Part shown: piece after piece, positions 1 to 15,405 of the stretch
Layout of the letters: every line of letters begins with the position of its first letter
How positions within the stretch are numbered: position 1 is the stretch's first letter
Source: Streptomyces sp. Root431
GTDB lineage: Bacteria > Actinomycetota > Actinomycetes > Streptomycetales > Streptomycetaceae
DNA length: 64,000 nucleotides
NCBI RefSeq assembly: GCF_001426585.1
Contig: NZ_LMEI01000013.1
Coordinates: forward strand, 357,328-421,327
Direction: 5' to 3'
Translations under genes and position numbers: made by a program
The notes under the pieces: model-generated
Databases searched by the model: none
The model's input: only the letters and a program-made list of their open reading frames with translations
What the model was told of the DNA's origin: nothing

Positions 1-3994
<3,994 letters not shown>

Positions 3995-4014
3995 CGGAAT
4001 TGTCCCTTACCTGA

Positions 4015-7000
4015 TCAGAGAGAAGTCGAGTCGGAGGAGGCGGAGCCGGCCGGGGCGGCCGGATCGGCCGGGGCGTCTTCGAGCGCGAGCAGTTCCAGGA
4101 CGTGCGCGCTGACTTCCGCGACAGTGGGCGTGAGGAAGAACTTCCTGAGGCTGACTTCGAGACCGGTCAGCAGGTCGATCTGGTTGATCACCCGGGTGGC
4201 GAGGAGCGAGTGCCCGCCGAGGTGGAAGAAGTTGTCGTGGACGCCGATCCGGTCGATGCCGAGGACCTCGCCCCAGATGCCGGCGATGATCCGCTCCACC
4301 TCGGTACGCGGGGCGACGTACTCGTCGTCCGTGTCCGGGCGGTCGCCCTCCGGCTCCGGCAGGGCCTTGCGGTCGACCTTGCCGTTGGGCGTCAGCGGCA
4401 GGGCGTCGAGCAGGACGAACCAGTTCGGGACCATGTAGTCGGGCAGGCTCTCGCGGAGCCGCGTCCGCAGACCGGCGACGCTCGGCACGCTGCCGGCGGC
4501 CGGGACGCAGTAGGCGACCAGGCGCTTGTCGCCGGGGGTGTCCTCGCGGACGATCACGACGGCCGCGGCGACGTCCTCGTGCCCGGACAGCGCGGACTCG
4601 ATCTCGCCGAGCTCGATGCGCAGACCGCGCAGCTTCACCTGCTGGTCGATCCGGCCCAGGAACTCCAGGTTCCCGTCGGGGAGCCAGCGCACCAGGTCAC
4701 CGGTCCGGTAGACCCGGGCCCCCGGCTCGTCGGAGAAGGGGTGCGGGACGAAGACCTCTTCGGTGAGCTCCGGCCGGTTCCAGTACCCCCGGGCCACGCC
4801 CGCGCCGCCGATCCACAGCTCGCCGGGGACGCCGACCGGCGCCAGGCCGCCGAAGCGGTCCATCACCAGGGCCTCGGTGTTCGCGATCGGCGAGCCGATC
4901 AGGATCACTCCGCGCGGCCTGGTGATCAGGCTCGACGTGGCGGTGATCGTCGTCTCGGTCGGACCGTACGTGTTGTAGATCGGCACGGAGGTGTACCGGA
5001 ACCACTCCTGCACCGCCGCGGCCGGCACCTGCTCACCGCCGAGGACGAGCAGCCGGAAGTCGGGGCCCAGCGACCGGCCGTTGCCGAGGTGCGGGACGAC
5101 CTGCTCCCACAGGGCGGGGGTCAGCTCGCCGACCGTGACGCCCTCGGAGCCGATGGTCTGGAGGAGGGAGGTGGGGCTCCACTTCTCCGTACCCCGCATG
5201 ACAAGGCGCGCGCCGGAGATCAGGGTGGGGAAGATCTGCTCCGCCGCCGCGTCGAAGGTCACGGAGGCGAACTGCAGGACGCGGTCGGCGGCCGTGATCC
5301 CGTACCGGCTGCGCATCTCCTGGAGCCTGTTGCTCATCGACCGGTGCTGGATCATGACGCCCTTGGGGGTGCCGGTCGATCCGGAGGTGTAGATGAGGTA
5401 CGCCAGGTCGTCCGGGCCCGCCCGCCGTACGGGGTCGGTGACCGGCCGCGCGGCGATCGCGGGCAGGTCGGTGTCGACGAGGACCTGCGTGGCCGTCTCC
5501 GGGAGCCGGTCCGCGAGGTGCGCCTGCGTGATGACGAGCGGGGCGCGGGTGTCCGAGAGCATGAACTCCAGGCGCGCGGCCGGGTAGTCGGGGTCGAGCG
5601 GGACGTACGCCGCACCCGCCTTCATCACGCCCAGCAGCGCCACGATCATGTCCGGGCCCCGGTCGACGCAGACCGTGACCAGGTCGTCGGTCGTGATGCC
5701 CAGGTCGATGAGGTGGTGGGCGAGCCGGTTGGCCCGGGCGTTGAGCTCCGCGTACGAGAGGCGGGTGCCCTCGCAGACGATCGCCACGGCGTCGGGGGTG
5801 CGGGCCGCCTGCTGCGCGAACAGCTCGTGGACGGTGATGTCGTCCTCGTACGGGACGGCGGTGTCGTTGAAGGTGCCGAGCAGCCGGTCCCGCTCGGGGG
5901 CGCCGAGGAGGTCGAGCTCCCCGACGGGACGCGCCGGGTCGGCCACGGCCCCGTCCAGCAGGTTCGCGTAGTGGCCGGCGAGGCGCTCGGCCGTCGTGCG
6001 GTCGAACAGCTCGGTGGAGTAGACGAGTTCTCCGGCGAAGCCGCCGTCCGCCGCCGGGGTCAGCGTCAGCGACAGGTCGAACTTGGCCGCCTCCGAGATC
6101 ACCGTCTCGTCCGAGGTCCACCGGGCTCCGTCGGTGACGAAGTCGGTGGTGCCCAGCGTGGTCTCGCGGAGCTCGAACATGACCTGGAAGAGGGCGTTGC
6201 GGGAGAGGTCCCGCTCGGGGGCCAGCTCCTCCACGATCCGCTCGAACGGCAGGTCCTGGTGCCCGTACGCCCCCAGGGCCGTCTCCCGCACCTGACCGAG
6301 GAGGTCGGTGAAGGAGGGGTTGGACGTGAGATCCGACCGCATGACCAGGGTGTTGACGAAGAAGCCGACCAGGTCCTCGACCTCGGCGCGGTTGCGGCCC
6401 GCGATCGGGGTGCCGACCGCGATGTCGTCCTGACGCGACCACCGGATCCGACCGCATGACCAGGGTGTTGACGAAGAAGCCGACCAGGTCCTCGACCTCG
6501 GCGCGGTTGCGGCCCGCGATCGGGGTGCCGACCGCGATGTCGTCCTGACGCGACCAGCGGGAGAGCAGGACCTGGAAGCCCGCCAGACCCGCCATGAAGA
6601 GGGAGGCGTTCTGCCCGGTGGCCAGCTTCCGCAGGCCCTCCGCCGTCTCCGCCGGTACGCGGAAGGTCACCGCGTCACCCGCCCCGGAACGCACCAACGG
6701 GCGCGGACGGTCCGTCGGAAGCTCCAGCGGCTCGACGCCGGCGAGGTTCTCCCGCCAGTACCCGAGCTGACGCTCGGCACGCTCCGGGGTCAGCCACTGG
6801 TGCTGCCAGAGAGCGAAGTCACCGTACTGGACCGGGAGCTCGGCCAGTGCGGCGTCCCGTCCTGCCAGCGCCGCCGCGTAGGACTCGCGGAGCTCGTCCG
6901 TGAGCACCGACACCGACCAGCCGTCCGCGACGATGTGGTGGATCGCCGTCATGAGCAGCTGGCGCTCGTCGGCCAGCCGCACGACCGTCACCCGCAGCAG

Positions 7001-10000
7001 CCGGCCGCTGGTCAGGTCGAAGGGGCGGCAGGCCCTGTTCTCCAGGGTGACGCGGGCCTGGCGCTCGCGCTCGGCCTCGTCGGCGACGTGCCGCAGGTCC
7101 ACGACCTCGACCGGCACCCGCCACGCCTCGTCCACGACCTGGACGGGCTCGCCGCCCTCACCGGTCACGAACCGCGTGCGCAGCACCTCGTGCCGCGCGA
7201 CCAGACCCGAGAACGCCGTCTCCAGGGCCACCGGGTCGAGCGAGCCGTCCACCTCGAAGCCGAAGGGGATCACGTACTCCGCGCTGCCCGGCTCCAGCTG
7301 GTCCAGGAACCACAGCCGCCGCTGCGCGAAGGAGAGCGGTACGACGGTGCCCTCGGCGCGGGGCAGCACCGGAAGCCCGTCGCTCACGGGCGTGCCCTCG
7401 GCGACGGCCACGGCCATGTCCGCGACGGTCGGGTAGAGGAACATGCGGCGGACGGCCAGCTCGACGTGGAGCTTCCTGGCCACGCGCAGGATCACCTGGA
7501 CCGCGTGCAGGGAGTGTCCGCCGAGGTGGAAGAAGTTGTCGTGGACGCCCACCCGGTCCACGCCCAGGACCTCGGCCCAGATGTCGGCGACGATCCGCTC
7601 GGTCCTGTTGCGCGGCTCGACGTACCCGCCGTCCGTGTCCGGGCGGTCGCCGTCCGGCTGCGGCAGCGCCTTGCGGTCGACCTTGCCGTTGGGGGTCTGC
7701 GGCAGCGCGTCGAGAAAGACGAACCAGTTCGGGACCATGTAGTCGGGCAGGCTCTCCCGCAGCCGGGAGCGGAGCTCCACGACGGTCGGCTCACGGCCCG
7801 CGACGGGGACGCAGTAGCCGACGAGACGCCGGTCGCCGGGGGTGTCCTCGCGGACGATCACCGTGGCGGCGGCGACGTCCTCGTGGGCGGCGAGCGCGGA
7901 CTCGATCTCGCCGAGCTCGATGCGCAGACCGCGCAGCTTCACCTGCCGGTCGATGCGGCCCAGGAACTCCAGGTTCCCGTCGGGGAGCCAGCGCACCAGG
8001 TCACCGGTGCGGTAGACGCGGGCTCCGGGGTCGGAGGAGAAGGGGTGCGGGACGAAGCACTCGTCCGTCAGGACGCGGCGGTTCCAGTAGCCCCGGGCCA
8101 CGCCCGGGCCGCCGATCCACAGCTCACCGGGGACGCCGACCGGCGCCGGGCCGCCGAACCGGTCCATGACGAGCGCCTGCACGTTCGCGAGGGGCCGGCC
8201 GACGAGGTTGCCGTCGGAGATCCGGTGGTGGCGGTGGAAAACGGCGGTCATGGTCGTCTCGGTCGGGCCGTAGTGGTTGACCACCTCCTTCGCCGAGGCG
8301 TGCACGAGCGCCTGCTCGCCCGCGAGAAGCGTCGGGCTCTCCCCGCTGAGCAGGACCGTGTCGAAGGCGAGGTCGATCCCGCACTCGGCCGCCGTCTGCA
8401 CGAGCACCCGGTAGGCACTGGGCACGCAGCTGAGGATGTTCCGTACGCCTTCGGTCTCCGCCGCCTCCAGGTAGGTCCTGGGGTCGGCCATGGAGCCGGT
8501 CGGCATGATCCGGAGCCGGGCGCCGGAGGCGAGGCCGCCGAAGATCTCCCGTACCGAGGCGTCGTAGGAGATGGAGACCGTCTGGAGGAGCGTCCCGGGG
8601 TTCTGCCCGCCGAGGACGGATCCGGTCAGGAAGCCCAGGTAGTTCACCACGCCCTGGTGCCTGATCATGACGCCCTTGGGCGTCCCGGTCGATCCCGAGG
8701 TGTAGATGAGGTACGCCAGGTCCTGCGGGCCCGACTGCGGCGCGGGGTCGGTGGCGGGGGCCTCCGCGATGACGTCCCAATCGGAGTCGATCACGACCTG
8801 CGCGGCCGTTCCCGGCAGGCGCTCGACGAGGTGCGCCTGCGTGACGACCAGCGGGGCGCGGGTGTCCGAGAGCATGAACTCCAGGCGCGCCGCCGGGTAG
8901 TCGGGGTCGAGCGCCACGTAGGCCGCGCCCGCCTTCAGGACGCCGAGCAGCGCGACGATCATGTCCGCGCCCCGGTCGACGCAGACCGTGACCAGGTCGC
9001 CGGCGGTGACGCCCCGGCCCATGAGGTGGTGCGCGAGCCGGTTGGCGCGGGCGTTCAGCTCCGCGTACGACAGCTCCACGGCATCGGACACCACCGCCGG
9101 GGCGTCCGGCGTGCGGGCGACCTGCGCCTCCACCAGGGCCTGGATCGTGGCCGCGCCCTCGTACTCGTCCGGGACGGTGGCGGCGGCGATCAGCCGGTCC
9201 CGCTCCCCCGCGTCCAGCAGGTCCAGGCGCCCGACGGGGCGGTCCGGGTGGGCGAGCACCGCCGCCAGGAGGTTGACGTAGTGGCCGGCGAGGCGCTCGA
9301 CGGTGGCGCGGTCGAAGAGCTCGGTGGAGTACACGATCTCGGCGTCGAGCGAGCCGTCGGACTGCTCGGTGAGGAAGAGCGTCAGGTCGAACTTCGAGGC
9401 GTGCGTGGCGACTTCGATGGTGTCGAGGGAGAGGCCGGGGAGGGTCCAGGCGCTCTCCGGGACGTTCTGGAGGGCGAACATGACCTGGAAGAGGGCGTTG
9501 CGGGAGAGGTCCCGTTCGGGGGCCAGCTCCTCGACGATCCGCTCGAAGGGCAGGTCCTGGTGGCCGTACGCCCCCAGGGCCGTCTCCCGCACCTGACCGA
9601 GGAGGTCGGTGAAGGACGGGTTCGCGGCCAAGTCCGCCCGCATGACCAGGGTGTTGACGAAGAAGCCGACCAGGTCTTCCACCTCGGCGCGGTTACGGCC
9701 GGCGACCGGCGTCCCCACCGCGATGTCGTCCTGCCGCGACCAGCGCGACAGGAGCACCTGGAAGCCCGCCAGACCCGCCATGAAGAGCGAGGCGTTCTGC
9801 CCGGAGGCCAGCTTCCGAAGGCCCTCCGCCGTCTCCGCCGGTACGCGGAAGGTCACCGCGTCACCCGCGCCGGAACGCACCAACGGGCGCGGACGGTCGG
9901 TCGGAAGCTCCAGCGGCTCGACCCCGGCGAGGTTCTCCCGCCAGTACCCGAGCTGACGCTCGGCACGCTCCGGGGTCAGCCACTGGTGCTGCCAGAGCGC

Positions 10001-13000
10001 GAAGTCCCCGTACTGGACCGCCAGTTCGGCCAGACCTGCCTCCCGGCCCTCCACGGCCGCCGCGTAGAACTCCCGCAGCTCGTCCGTGAGCACCGACACC
10101 GACCAGCCGTCGGCCACGATGTGGTGGATCGCCGTCATGAGTAGCTGGCGGTCGTCCGTGAGCCGCACGACCGTCACGCGGAGCAGCCGCCCGCCCGACA
10201 GGTCGAAGGGCTCGCCCGCGCCGGCGTCGACGGCCGCGCGGGCCTGCCGCTCGCGCTCGGCCGCGTCGGCGATGTGCCGCAGGTCGATCAGCTCGGCCCG
10301 CACCTGCCACGGCTCGCCGACGACCTGCACCGGCTCGCTGTCCTCGCCGGTCACGAACCGGGTCCGCAGCACCTCGTGCCGCGCGACAAGGCCCGAGAAG
10401 GCCGTCTCCAGGGCCGCAAGGTCGAGTACGCCCTCCACCTCGAAGCCGAAGGGGATCACGTACTCCGCGCTGCCCGGCTCCAGCTGGTCCAGGAACCACA
10501 GCCGCCGCTGCGCGAAAGAGAGCGGGAGGACGGTGGCGCCGTCCTCACGGGGAAGCAGGGGTACGGCGACGCCCCCGTCTCCGTGGGTGAGGGCGTCCGC
10601 GAGCAGCGCGACCGTCGGGGCGTTGAACATGTCGCGGACGGTCAGCTCGACGTTCAGCCGCTTCGCGACCCGCGAGACCATCCGGACGGCGTGCAGGGAG
10701 TGCCCGCCGAGGAGGAAGAAGTCGTCGTGGACGCCGACCCGGTCGAGGCCGAGGACGTCCCGCCAGATGTCGGCGATGACCTGCTCGGTCTCGTTGCGCG
10801 GGGCGGTGTAGTCGCCGTCGGCGGCCTGGCCTGCGCCGTCGGGCACGGGCAGCGAGCGGCGGTCGACCTTGCCGTTGGGGGTCAGGGGCAGGGCGTCGAG
10901 GAAGACGAACCAGTTCGGGACCATGTAGTCGGGCAGGCTCTCGCGGAGCCGCGCCCGCAGGGCGGCGACGGTCAGGACCCGGCCGACGACGGGGACGCAG
11001 TAGCCGACGAGGTGCTTCTCGCCGGGGGTGTCCTCGCGGACGACCACGGTGACGTTGGCGACGTCCTCGTGGGCGGCGAGGGCCGCCTCGATCTCGCCGA
11101 GCTCGATGCGCAGACCGCGCAGCTTCACCTGCTGGTCGATGCGGCCGAGGAACTCGATGTTCCCGTCGGGGAGCCAGCGGACCAGGTCGCCGGTGCGGTA
11201 GACGCGCTCGCCCGCGTCCTGCGAGAAGGGGTGCGGGACGAAGCGCTCCTCGGTGAGCTCGGGCCGGTTCCAGTAGCCCCGGGCCACGCCGGGGCCGCCG
11301 ATCCACAGCTCGCCGGGGACGCCGACCGGTGCGAGGCCGCCGAAGCGGTCCATGATCAGGGCCTCGGTGTTCGCGATGGGCCGGCCGATCGGCATGGACG
11401 TGATCTGCGGGCCGTCCGGGTCGACGATGTAGCAGGTCGCGAAGACGGCCGCCTCGGTCGGGCCGTAGCCGTTGACGAGGTGCTCCGGCGCGTGGGGGCC
11501 GGCGAGGAGGGCGTCGGCGACCGAGCGCTCGACGGCGTCGCCGCCGTACATGACCGTCTTCATCCCGGCGACCAGGTCGGGGGCCTCGGAGACGTGGTGG
11601 TTGAAGAGCGGGGCGGTCAGCCACATCGTGGTGACGTCGTGGGCGCGGAGGGTGGACGCGAGGAGCGGGGTGTCGACGAGCGCTTCCTTGGTCACGATGG
11701 CGAGCGCGGCGCCCGAGGTGAGGGCGCCCCAGCACTCCCAGGTGAAGACGTCGAAGCAGAAGTTGCAGGTCTGGGCGACGACGTCGGTGGCGGTGATGTC
11801 CGCGAACCAGTTGTTGTCGATCAGCCGGCAGATCGCCTGGTGCTGCACCATGACGCCCTTCGGCGTCCCGGTCGAACCGGAGGTGTAGATGATGTACGCC
11901 AGGTCCTGCGGGCCCGACTGCGGGGCGGGGTCGGTGGCGGGGGCCTCCGCGATGGCGTCCCAGTCGGTGTCCATCAAGACCTGCGCGGCCGTTCCCGGCA
12001 GGCGCTCGACGAGGTGCGACTGCGTGACGACGAGCGGGGCGCGGGTGTCGGAGAGCATGAACTCCAGGCGCGCCGCCGGGTAGTCGGGGTCGAGGGGGAC
12101 GTACGCGGCGCCGGTCTTCATGACGCCGAGGAGGGCGACGATCATGTCCGGGCCCCGGTCGACGCAGACCGTGACCAGGTCGCCGGCCGTGACGCCCCGG
12201 CCCATCAGGTGGTGGGCCAGCCGGTTTCCCCGGGCGTTGAGCTCGGCGTACGTGAGGCGGGTGTCCCCGAAGAGGACCGCGACGGCGTCCGGCGTGCGGG
12301 CGGCCTGCCGCTCGAAGAGCCGGTGGACGGTGATGTCGTCCTCGTACGGGACGGAGGTGTCGTTGAAGGCGCCGAGCAGCTGATCCCGCTCCTGTACGCC
12401 GAGGAGGTCGAGGTGGCCGACGGGACGGTCCGGGTGGGCGAGCGCGGCCGTCAGGAGGTTGACGTAGTGGCCGGCGAGACGCTCGACGGTGGTGCGGTCG
12501 AACAGCTCGGCGGCGTAGGCGAGTTCGGCGGTGAGCGCGCCGCCCTCGGCCGGGGTGAGGACGAGCGACAGGTCGCACGCGGCCGTCTGCGGGGCGGCGG
12601 CCGGCGTGGTCTCGCGGAGCTCGTACATGACCTGGAAGAGGGCGTTGCGCGAGAGGTCCCGCTCCGGGACGAGCTCCTCCACGATCCGCTCGAACGGCAG
12701 GTCCTGGTGCCCGTACGCGTCGAGCGCCGTCTCCCGCACCTGGCCGAGGAGGTCGGTGAACGACGGGTTCGCGGTCAGGTCCGCCCGCATGACCAGCGTG
12801 TTCGGGAGCTGCTCGCCGGCGCGGGGGGCCGTGGGGGTGCCCACCGCGATGTCGTCCTGGCGCGACCAGCGGGACAGCAGCGCCTGGAGCCCCGCGAGAC
12901 CCGCCGTGAACAGCGACGCGTCCTGCCCGGAGGCCAGCGTCCGCAGGCCCTCGGCCGTGGCGGCGGGAACGGTGAAGCGGACGGTGTCGGTGACGCCGGG

Positions 13001-13114
13001 ATGGCTGAGCGGCCGGGGGCGGTCCGTGGGGAACTCCAGTGGTTCCACACCGGCCAGCCTTCGCCGCCAGAATTCCTGCTGACGGGCGAGGGCGTCGGCC
13101 GAGATCATTTCCAT
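4015..13114 (-). CDS. Three-module NRPS, truncated N-terminal C domain, 115-nt frameshifting duplication
   Basis: Multimodular peptide synthetase, about 2,990 residues once the frame is repaired. Order from the N-terminus: the C-terminal half of a condensation domain only (starts ADALARQQEFW, no HHxxxDG), A1 (core near 11844-11900), T1 (LGGHSLHAV near 10691-10727), C2 (HHIVADGWS near 10099-10129), A2 (near 8665-8710), T2 (near 7501-7537), C3 (near 6910-6945), A3 (near 5345-5400), T3 (LGGHSLLAT near 4201-4235), then a 70-residue tail. No epimerase or thioesterase is present. The start at 13114 (MEMISADA) is chosen because the protein only becomes NRPS-like there; 13108 is an alternative. Inside C3 a 112-bp direct repeat (net +115 nt) shifts the frame near 6442. 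Binding-pocket regions differ between modules (FDVFTWE in A1, YDASVRE in A2, FDAAAEQ in A3), so three different substrates are likely, but I do not assign them. Confidence 0.9.
6330..6556. repeat. 112-bp direct repeat inside NRPS condensation domain C3
   Basis: Positions 6330-6441 and 6445-6556 are identical over 112 bp, separated by 3 bp (CCG). The unit encodes the RQDDIAVGTP to FVNTLVMRSD part of a condensation domain. Having it twice adds 115 nt, shifts the frame and breaks the otherwise intact three-module synthetase. A GGATCC sits at the junction (6444-6449). The likeliest cause is a misjoin among near-identical modules. Confidence 0.9.
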
Positions 13115-13613
13115 GGAGAGCGTCACTTCATCACCGATCCGGGTTCGAGAAGAACCGGCGCGCAAAGCGCCGGGAGCAAGGCGGGGACACGCCGGGCGGG
13201 CATGGCGAAGAAAGCCTCGGCGTGAAAGGGGAATTGCTGCCGTCGGTGCGAGCCGGGGCTCCGTCCACCGGGGATACACGAGGTCAGGCGGCTGCCTACG
13301 ACCCTCTTGCTGTCGTTTCCGATCCGTCGTCCGAGTCGGACGAGCCGGCGGAATTCCGTGTCACGTGGTTCTGCGGGAGCGGATCGCGCTGCACTTCTCT
13401 TTCCCCCTTCTCGTTTTCGTCCGACGACGTGCAGACATCAGCATGCGGACAGCCGACACTGCCTGTTTATCTCCGGGGAGCTGCCCCGGTGATCACAGTT
13501 TTGCGTTCTCCCCGGGCGGGCGAAAGATCTGGCCGCTGGACGGAAACGGCACCGACATGAACCGTCCTTGCGTTCGGCGGGCGGGGCGGAGGAGGGGCGT
13601 CTAGCGTGGCGGC
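13115..13613. other. Divergent intergenic region, NRPS leader and DUF1254 promoter
   Basis: About 500 bp without a convincing gene between the NRPS operon and the DUF1254 gene. On the NRPS side there is a 7-bp stem hairpin, CCGGCGC at 13155-13161 with GCGCCGG at 13167-13173 around a GCAAA loop. It would lie in the NRPS mRNA leader about 45 nt before the start. On the other side TAGCGT at 13602-13607 sits 6 nt before the ATG at 13614, a typical actinobacterial leaderless arrangement. The middle is less GC-rich than its surroundings. Confidence 0.5.
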
Positions 13614-15053
13614 ATGAGCGAATTCGACATGCTTTCAGGCGATTTGCACAGCCTCGTCATGGAGGGGGACCTGCCCCGGCGGGCCGACCTGGGGCTCGTC
13701 TTCGACGAGCTGGACCACCAGATGGCTTGTCAGGCGTACCTCTGGGCGCTGCCGCTGGTCTCGTACGCGCAGTGGCAGAAGGTGCACCGGGAGGTGTTCG
13801 AGGCGGGGCCGTACGACCTCGTGCACTACGTGACCTACCGCGACCGGCTCGGCCTCATCACCGCGAACGCCACCACGCCGTACATCCTCGGCTTCTTCGA
13901 CCTGTCCGTCTCCGGGCCGCTGGTCGTCGACCTGCCCGCCGGGCCGACCGCCGGCGGGGTCTCGGACTTCTGGCAGCGTGAGATCGGCGCCATGGGCGAG
14001 ATGGGGCCCGACCGCGGGCAGGGCGGCCGCTATCTGATCGTCCCGCCCGGTCAGGCGGTGCCCGAGGGCGCCGACCGTGACCACCGGCTGCTCGCCTCGA
14101 CCGGCTTCAACGTCATGTTCGGCTTCCGCACCCTCGACCCCGACCCCGTACGGGCCAAGGCCCTCGTCGACGCCGTCCGCATCCACCCGTACGGAGACGA
14201 GAGCGCCACGACCCGGCTCGTCTCCCCGGAGGGCCGTCCCTGGTCCGGGGACCAGCCGGGCGGGCTCGCGTACTGGGAGCGGCTGCACGACATCTACCAG
14301 CGCGAGACCGTCGACGAACGCGACCGCTTCTTCCTGGCCATGCTGAAGCAGCTCGGCATCGAGAAGGGGAAGCCGTTCGCGCCCGACGAGCGGCTGGTCC
14401 GCATCCTGACCCGGGCCAGTGCCGTCGGCGAGCTCATGGCGAAGACGAACTCCTTCGCCAAGCGCTTCCCCGGCTCCCGCTACTGGCCCGACCGCCAGTG
14501 GGACCTCGTCCTGATGCTGGACCGCTCCGACCAGCGGGCCGACCACCACGACCAGCTGCTGGAGCGCGCGGCCTGGTTCTACGAGGCCGTCAGCTTCTCC
14601 GAGGCCATGAAGTCGCGGACGCCCGGGCTCGGGCAGGCGTACCTCGGCACCTACACCGATGCCGGCGGGCAGTGGCTCGACGGATCCCGCCCGTACACGC
14701 TCCGGGTCCCGGCCGATCCGCCCGCGAAGCTCTTCTGGTCCGTCACCGTCTACGACACGGAGACCCGGTGCCTGATCGACAACCCCCAGCAGCGGGGTGA
14801 CCGCGGTTCGCGCGACGACGAGCTGACGTACGAGGACGACGGCTCCGTCGTCCTCCACTTCGGGCCCGAGCCGCCCGCGTCGGGCGAGACGAACTGGGTG
14901 CAGACCGTCCCCGGCCGCCACTGGTTCGCCTACACCCGTTTCTACGGGCCCCTGGAGCCGTACTTCGACCGGTCCTGGAAGCTCGGCGACATCACGCCTC
15001 AGGATGCGGAAACTCCGCTTGGCCGCGAAGCTGGGGGCGTCGGCTTTTCGTGA
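13614..15053 (+). CDS. DUF1254/DUF1214 domain-containing protein
   Basis: 479-residue protein with the DUF1254 domain in the N-terminal half (LITANATTPYILGFFDLS region, roughly residues 60-190) and DUF1214 in the C-terminal third (FWSVTVYDTETRCLIDN onwards, roughly 340-460). This two-domain architecture is widespread in bacteria, but its biochemical role is unknown. No signal peptide or membrane segment is visible, so it is probably cytoplasmic, unlike many proteobacterial relatives that are exported. It starts at the ATG 6 nt after a TAGCGT -10 element, suggesting a leaderless mRNA. Its stop lies 12 nt before the small antitoxin-like gene, so both probably share a transcript that ends at the strong hairpin at 15279-15329. 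Confidence 0.85.
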   Translation: MSEFDMLSGDLHSLVMEGDLPRRADLGLVFDELDHQMACQAYLWALPLVSYAQWQKVHREVFEAGPYDLVHYVTYRDRLGLITANATTPYILGFFDLSVSGPLVVDLPAGPTAGGVSDFWQREIGAMGEMGPDRGQGGRYLIVPPGQAVPEGADRDHRLLASTGFNVMFGFRTLDPDPVRAKALVDAVRIHPYGDESATTRLVSPEGRPWSGDQPGGLAYWERLHDIYQRETVDERDRFFLAMLKQLGIEKGKPFAPDERLVRILTRASAVGELMAKTNSFAKRFPGSRYWPDRQWDLVLMLDRSDQRADHHDQLLERAAWFYEAVSFSEAMKSRTPGLGQAYLGTYTDAGGQWLDGSRPYTLRVPADPPAKLFWSVTVYDTETRCLIDNPQQRGDRGSRDDELTYEDDGSVVLHFGPEPPASGETNWVQTVPGRHWFAYTRFYGPLEPYFDRSWKLGDITPQDAETPLGREAGGVGFS

Positions 15054-15065
15054 GGAGGACAAGTA

Positions 15066-15269
15066 ATGTCCATGCTCGACAAGCTCAAGGGCATGCTCAA
15101 GGGCCATGAGGACACCGCACGTCAGGGTGTCGAGAAGGCGGGTGACGCCATCGACGCCAAGACGGGCAACAAGTACCAGAGCCAGGTCGATACGGCCCAG
15201 CAGAAGATCAACGAACAGCTGGGGACGCATCAGCAGCCTGGTGGCGAGCAGAAGCCGCCCCAGCCCTAG
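15066..15269 (+). CDS. MT0933/Rv0909-like antitoxin-family small protein
   Basis: 67-residue, highly charged protein starting MSMLDKLKGMLKGHED, followed by the DKAGD/AKTGNKYQSQVD pattern of the MT0933-like (Rv0909) antitoxin family. A strong AGGAGG lies 8 nt upstream of the ATG. It ends in a Pro/Gln-rich tail. No toxin gene of the Rv0910 type is next to it, so a toxin-antitoxin role here is doubtful; in Streptomyces these proteins often occur alone. It is directly downstream of the DUF1254 gene and followed by a factor-independent-looking terminator. Confidence 0.75.
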   Translation: MSMLDKLKGMLKGHEDTARQGVEKAGDAIDAKTGNKYQSQVDTAQQKINEQLGTHQQPGGEQKPPQP

Positions 15270-15278
15270 CCCTCCCGT

Positions 15279-15329
15279 CGAACGACCGAAGAGGCCCCGG
15301 GGGATTTCCCCCGGGGCCTCGGTCGTTCG
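15279..15329. terminator. Long bidirectional hairpin terminator
   Basis: CGAACGACCG at 15279-15288 pairs with CGGTCGTTCG at 15320-15329, and the inner arms AGGCCCCGGGGG and CCCCCGGGGCCT close over a short ATTT loop. It separates the antitoxin-like gene from the convergent MBL-fold gene. Confidence 0.85.
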
Positions 15330-15405
15330 GATCGGTCGCGTCTGCGATCGGTCGGTCTCGGATCGGTAGCGTCTCCGATCGGTCGCGTCTCCGATCGGGC
15401 GTGTC
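15329..15405. repeat. Short tandem repeats, about 16-bp unit GATCGGTCGCGTCTCC
   Basis: Five imperfect copies of a roughly 16-bp unit built on GATCGGT(C/A)GCGTCT(C/G)C lie between the terminator and the 3' end of the MBL-fold gene. No function is evident. Confidence 0.7.

Noticed and set aside
4015-13114. Stachelhaus-type prediction of the amino acids used by the adenylation domains
   Set aside because: Pocket residues extracted by eye do not match a code that I can assign with confidence; a proper alignment is required.
13039-13604. Short plus-strand open frames in the NRPS/DUF1254 intergenic region
   Set aside because: They have no ribosome site, no conserved motif and poor codon bias.
15066-15269. 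Complete toxin-antitoxin system
   Set aside because: Only an antitoxin-family protein is present; no neighbouring toxin gene is seen.
15329-15405. CRISPR-like array
   Set aside because: Units are contiguous without unique spacers and are too short; no cas genes are present.
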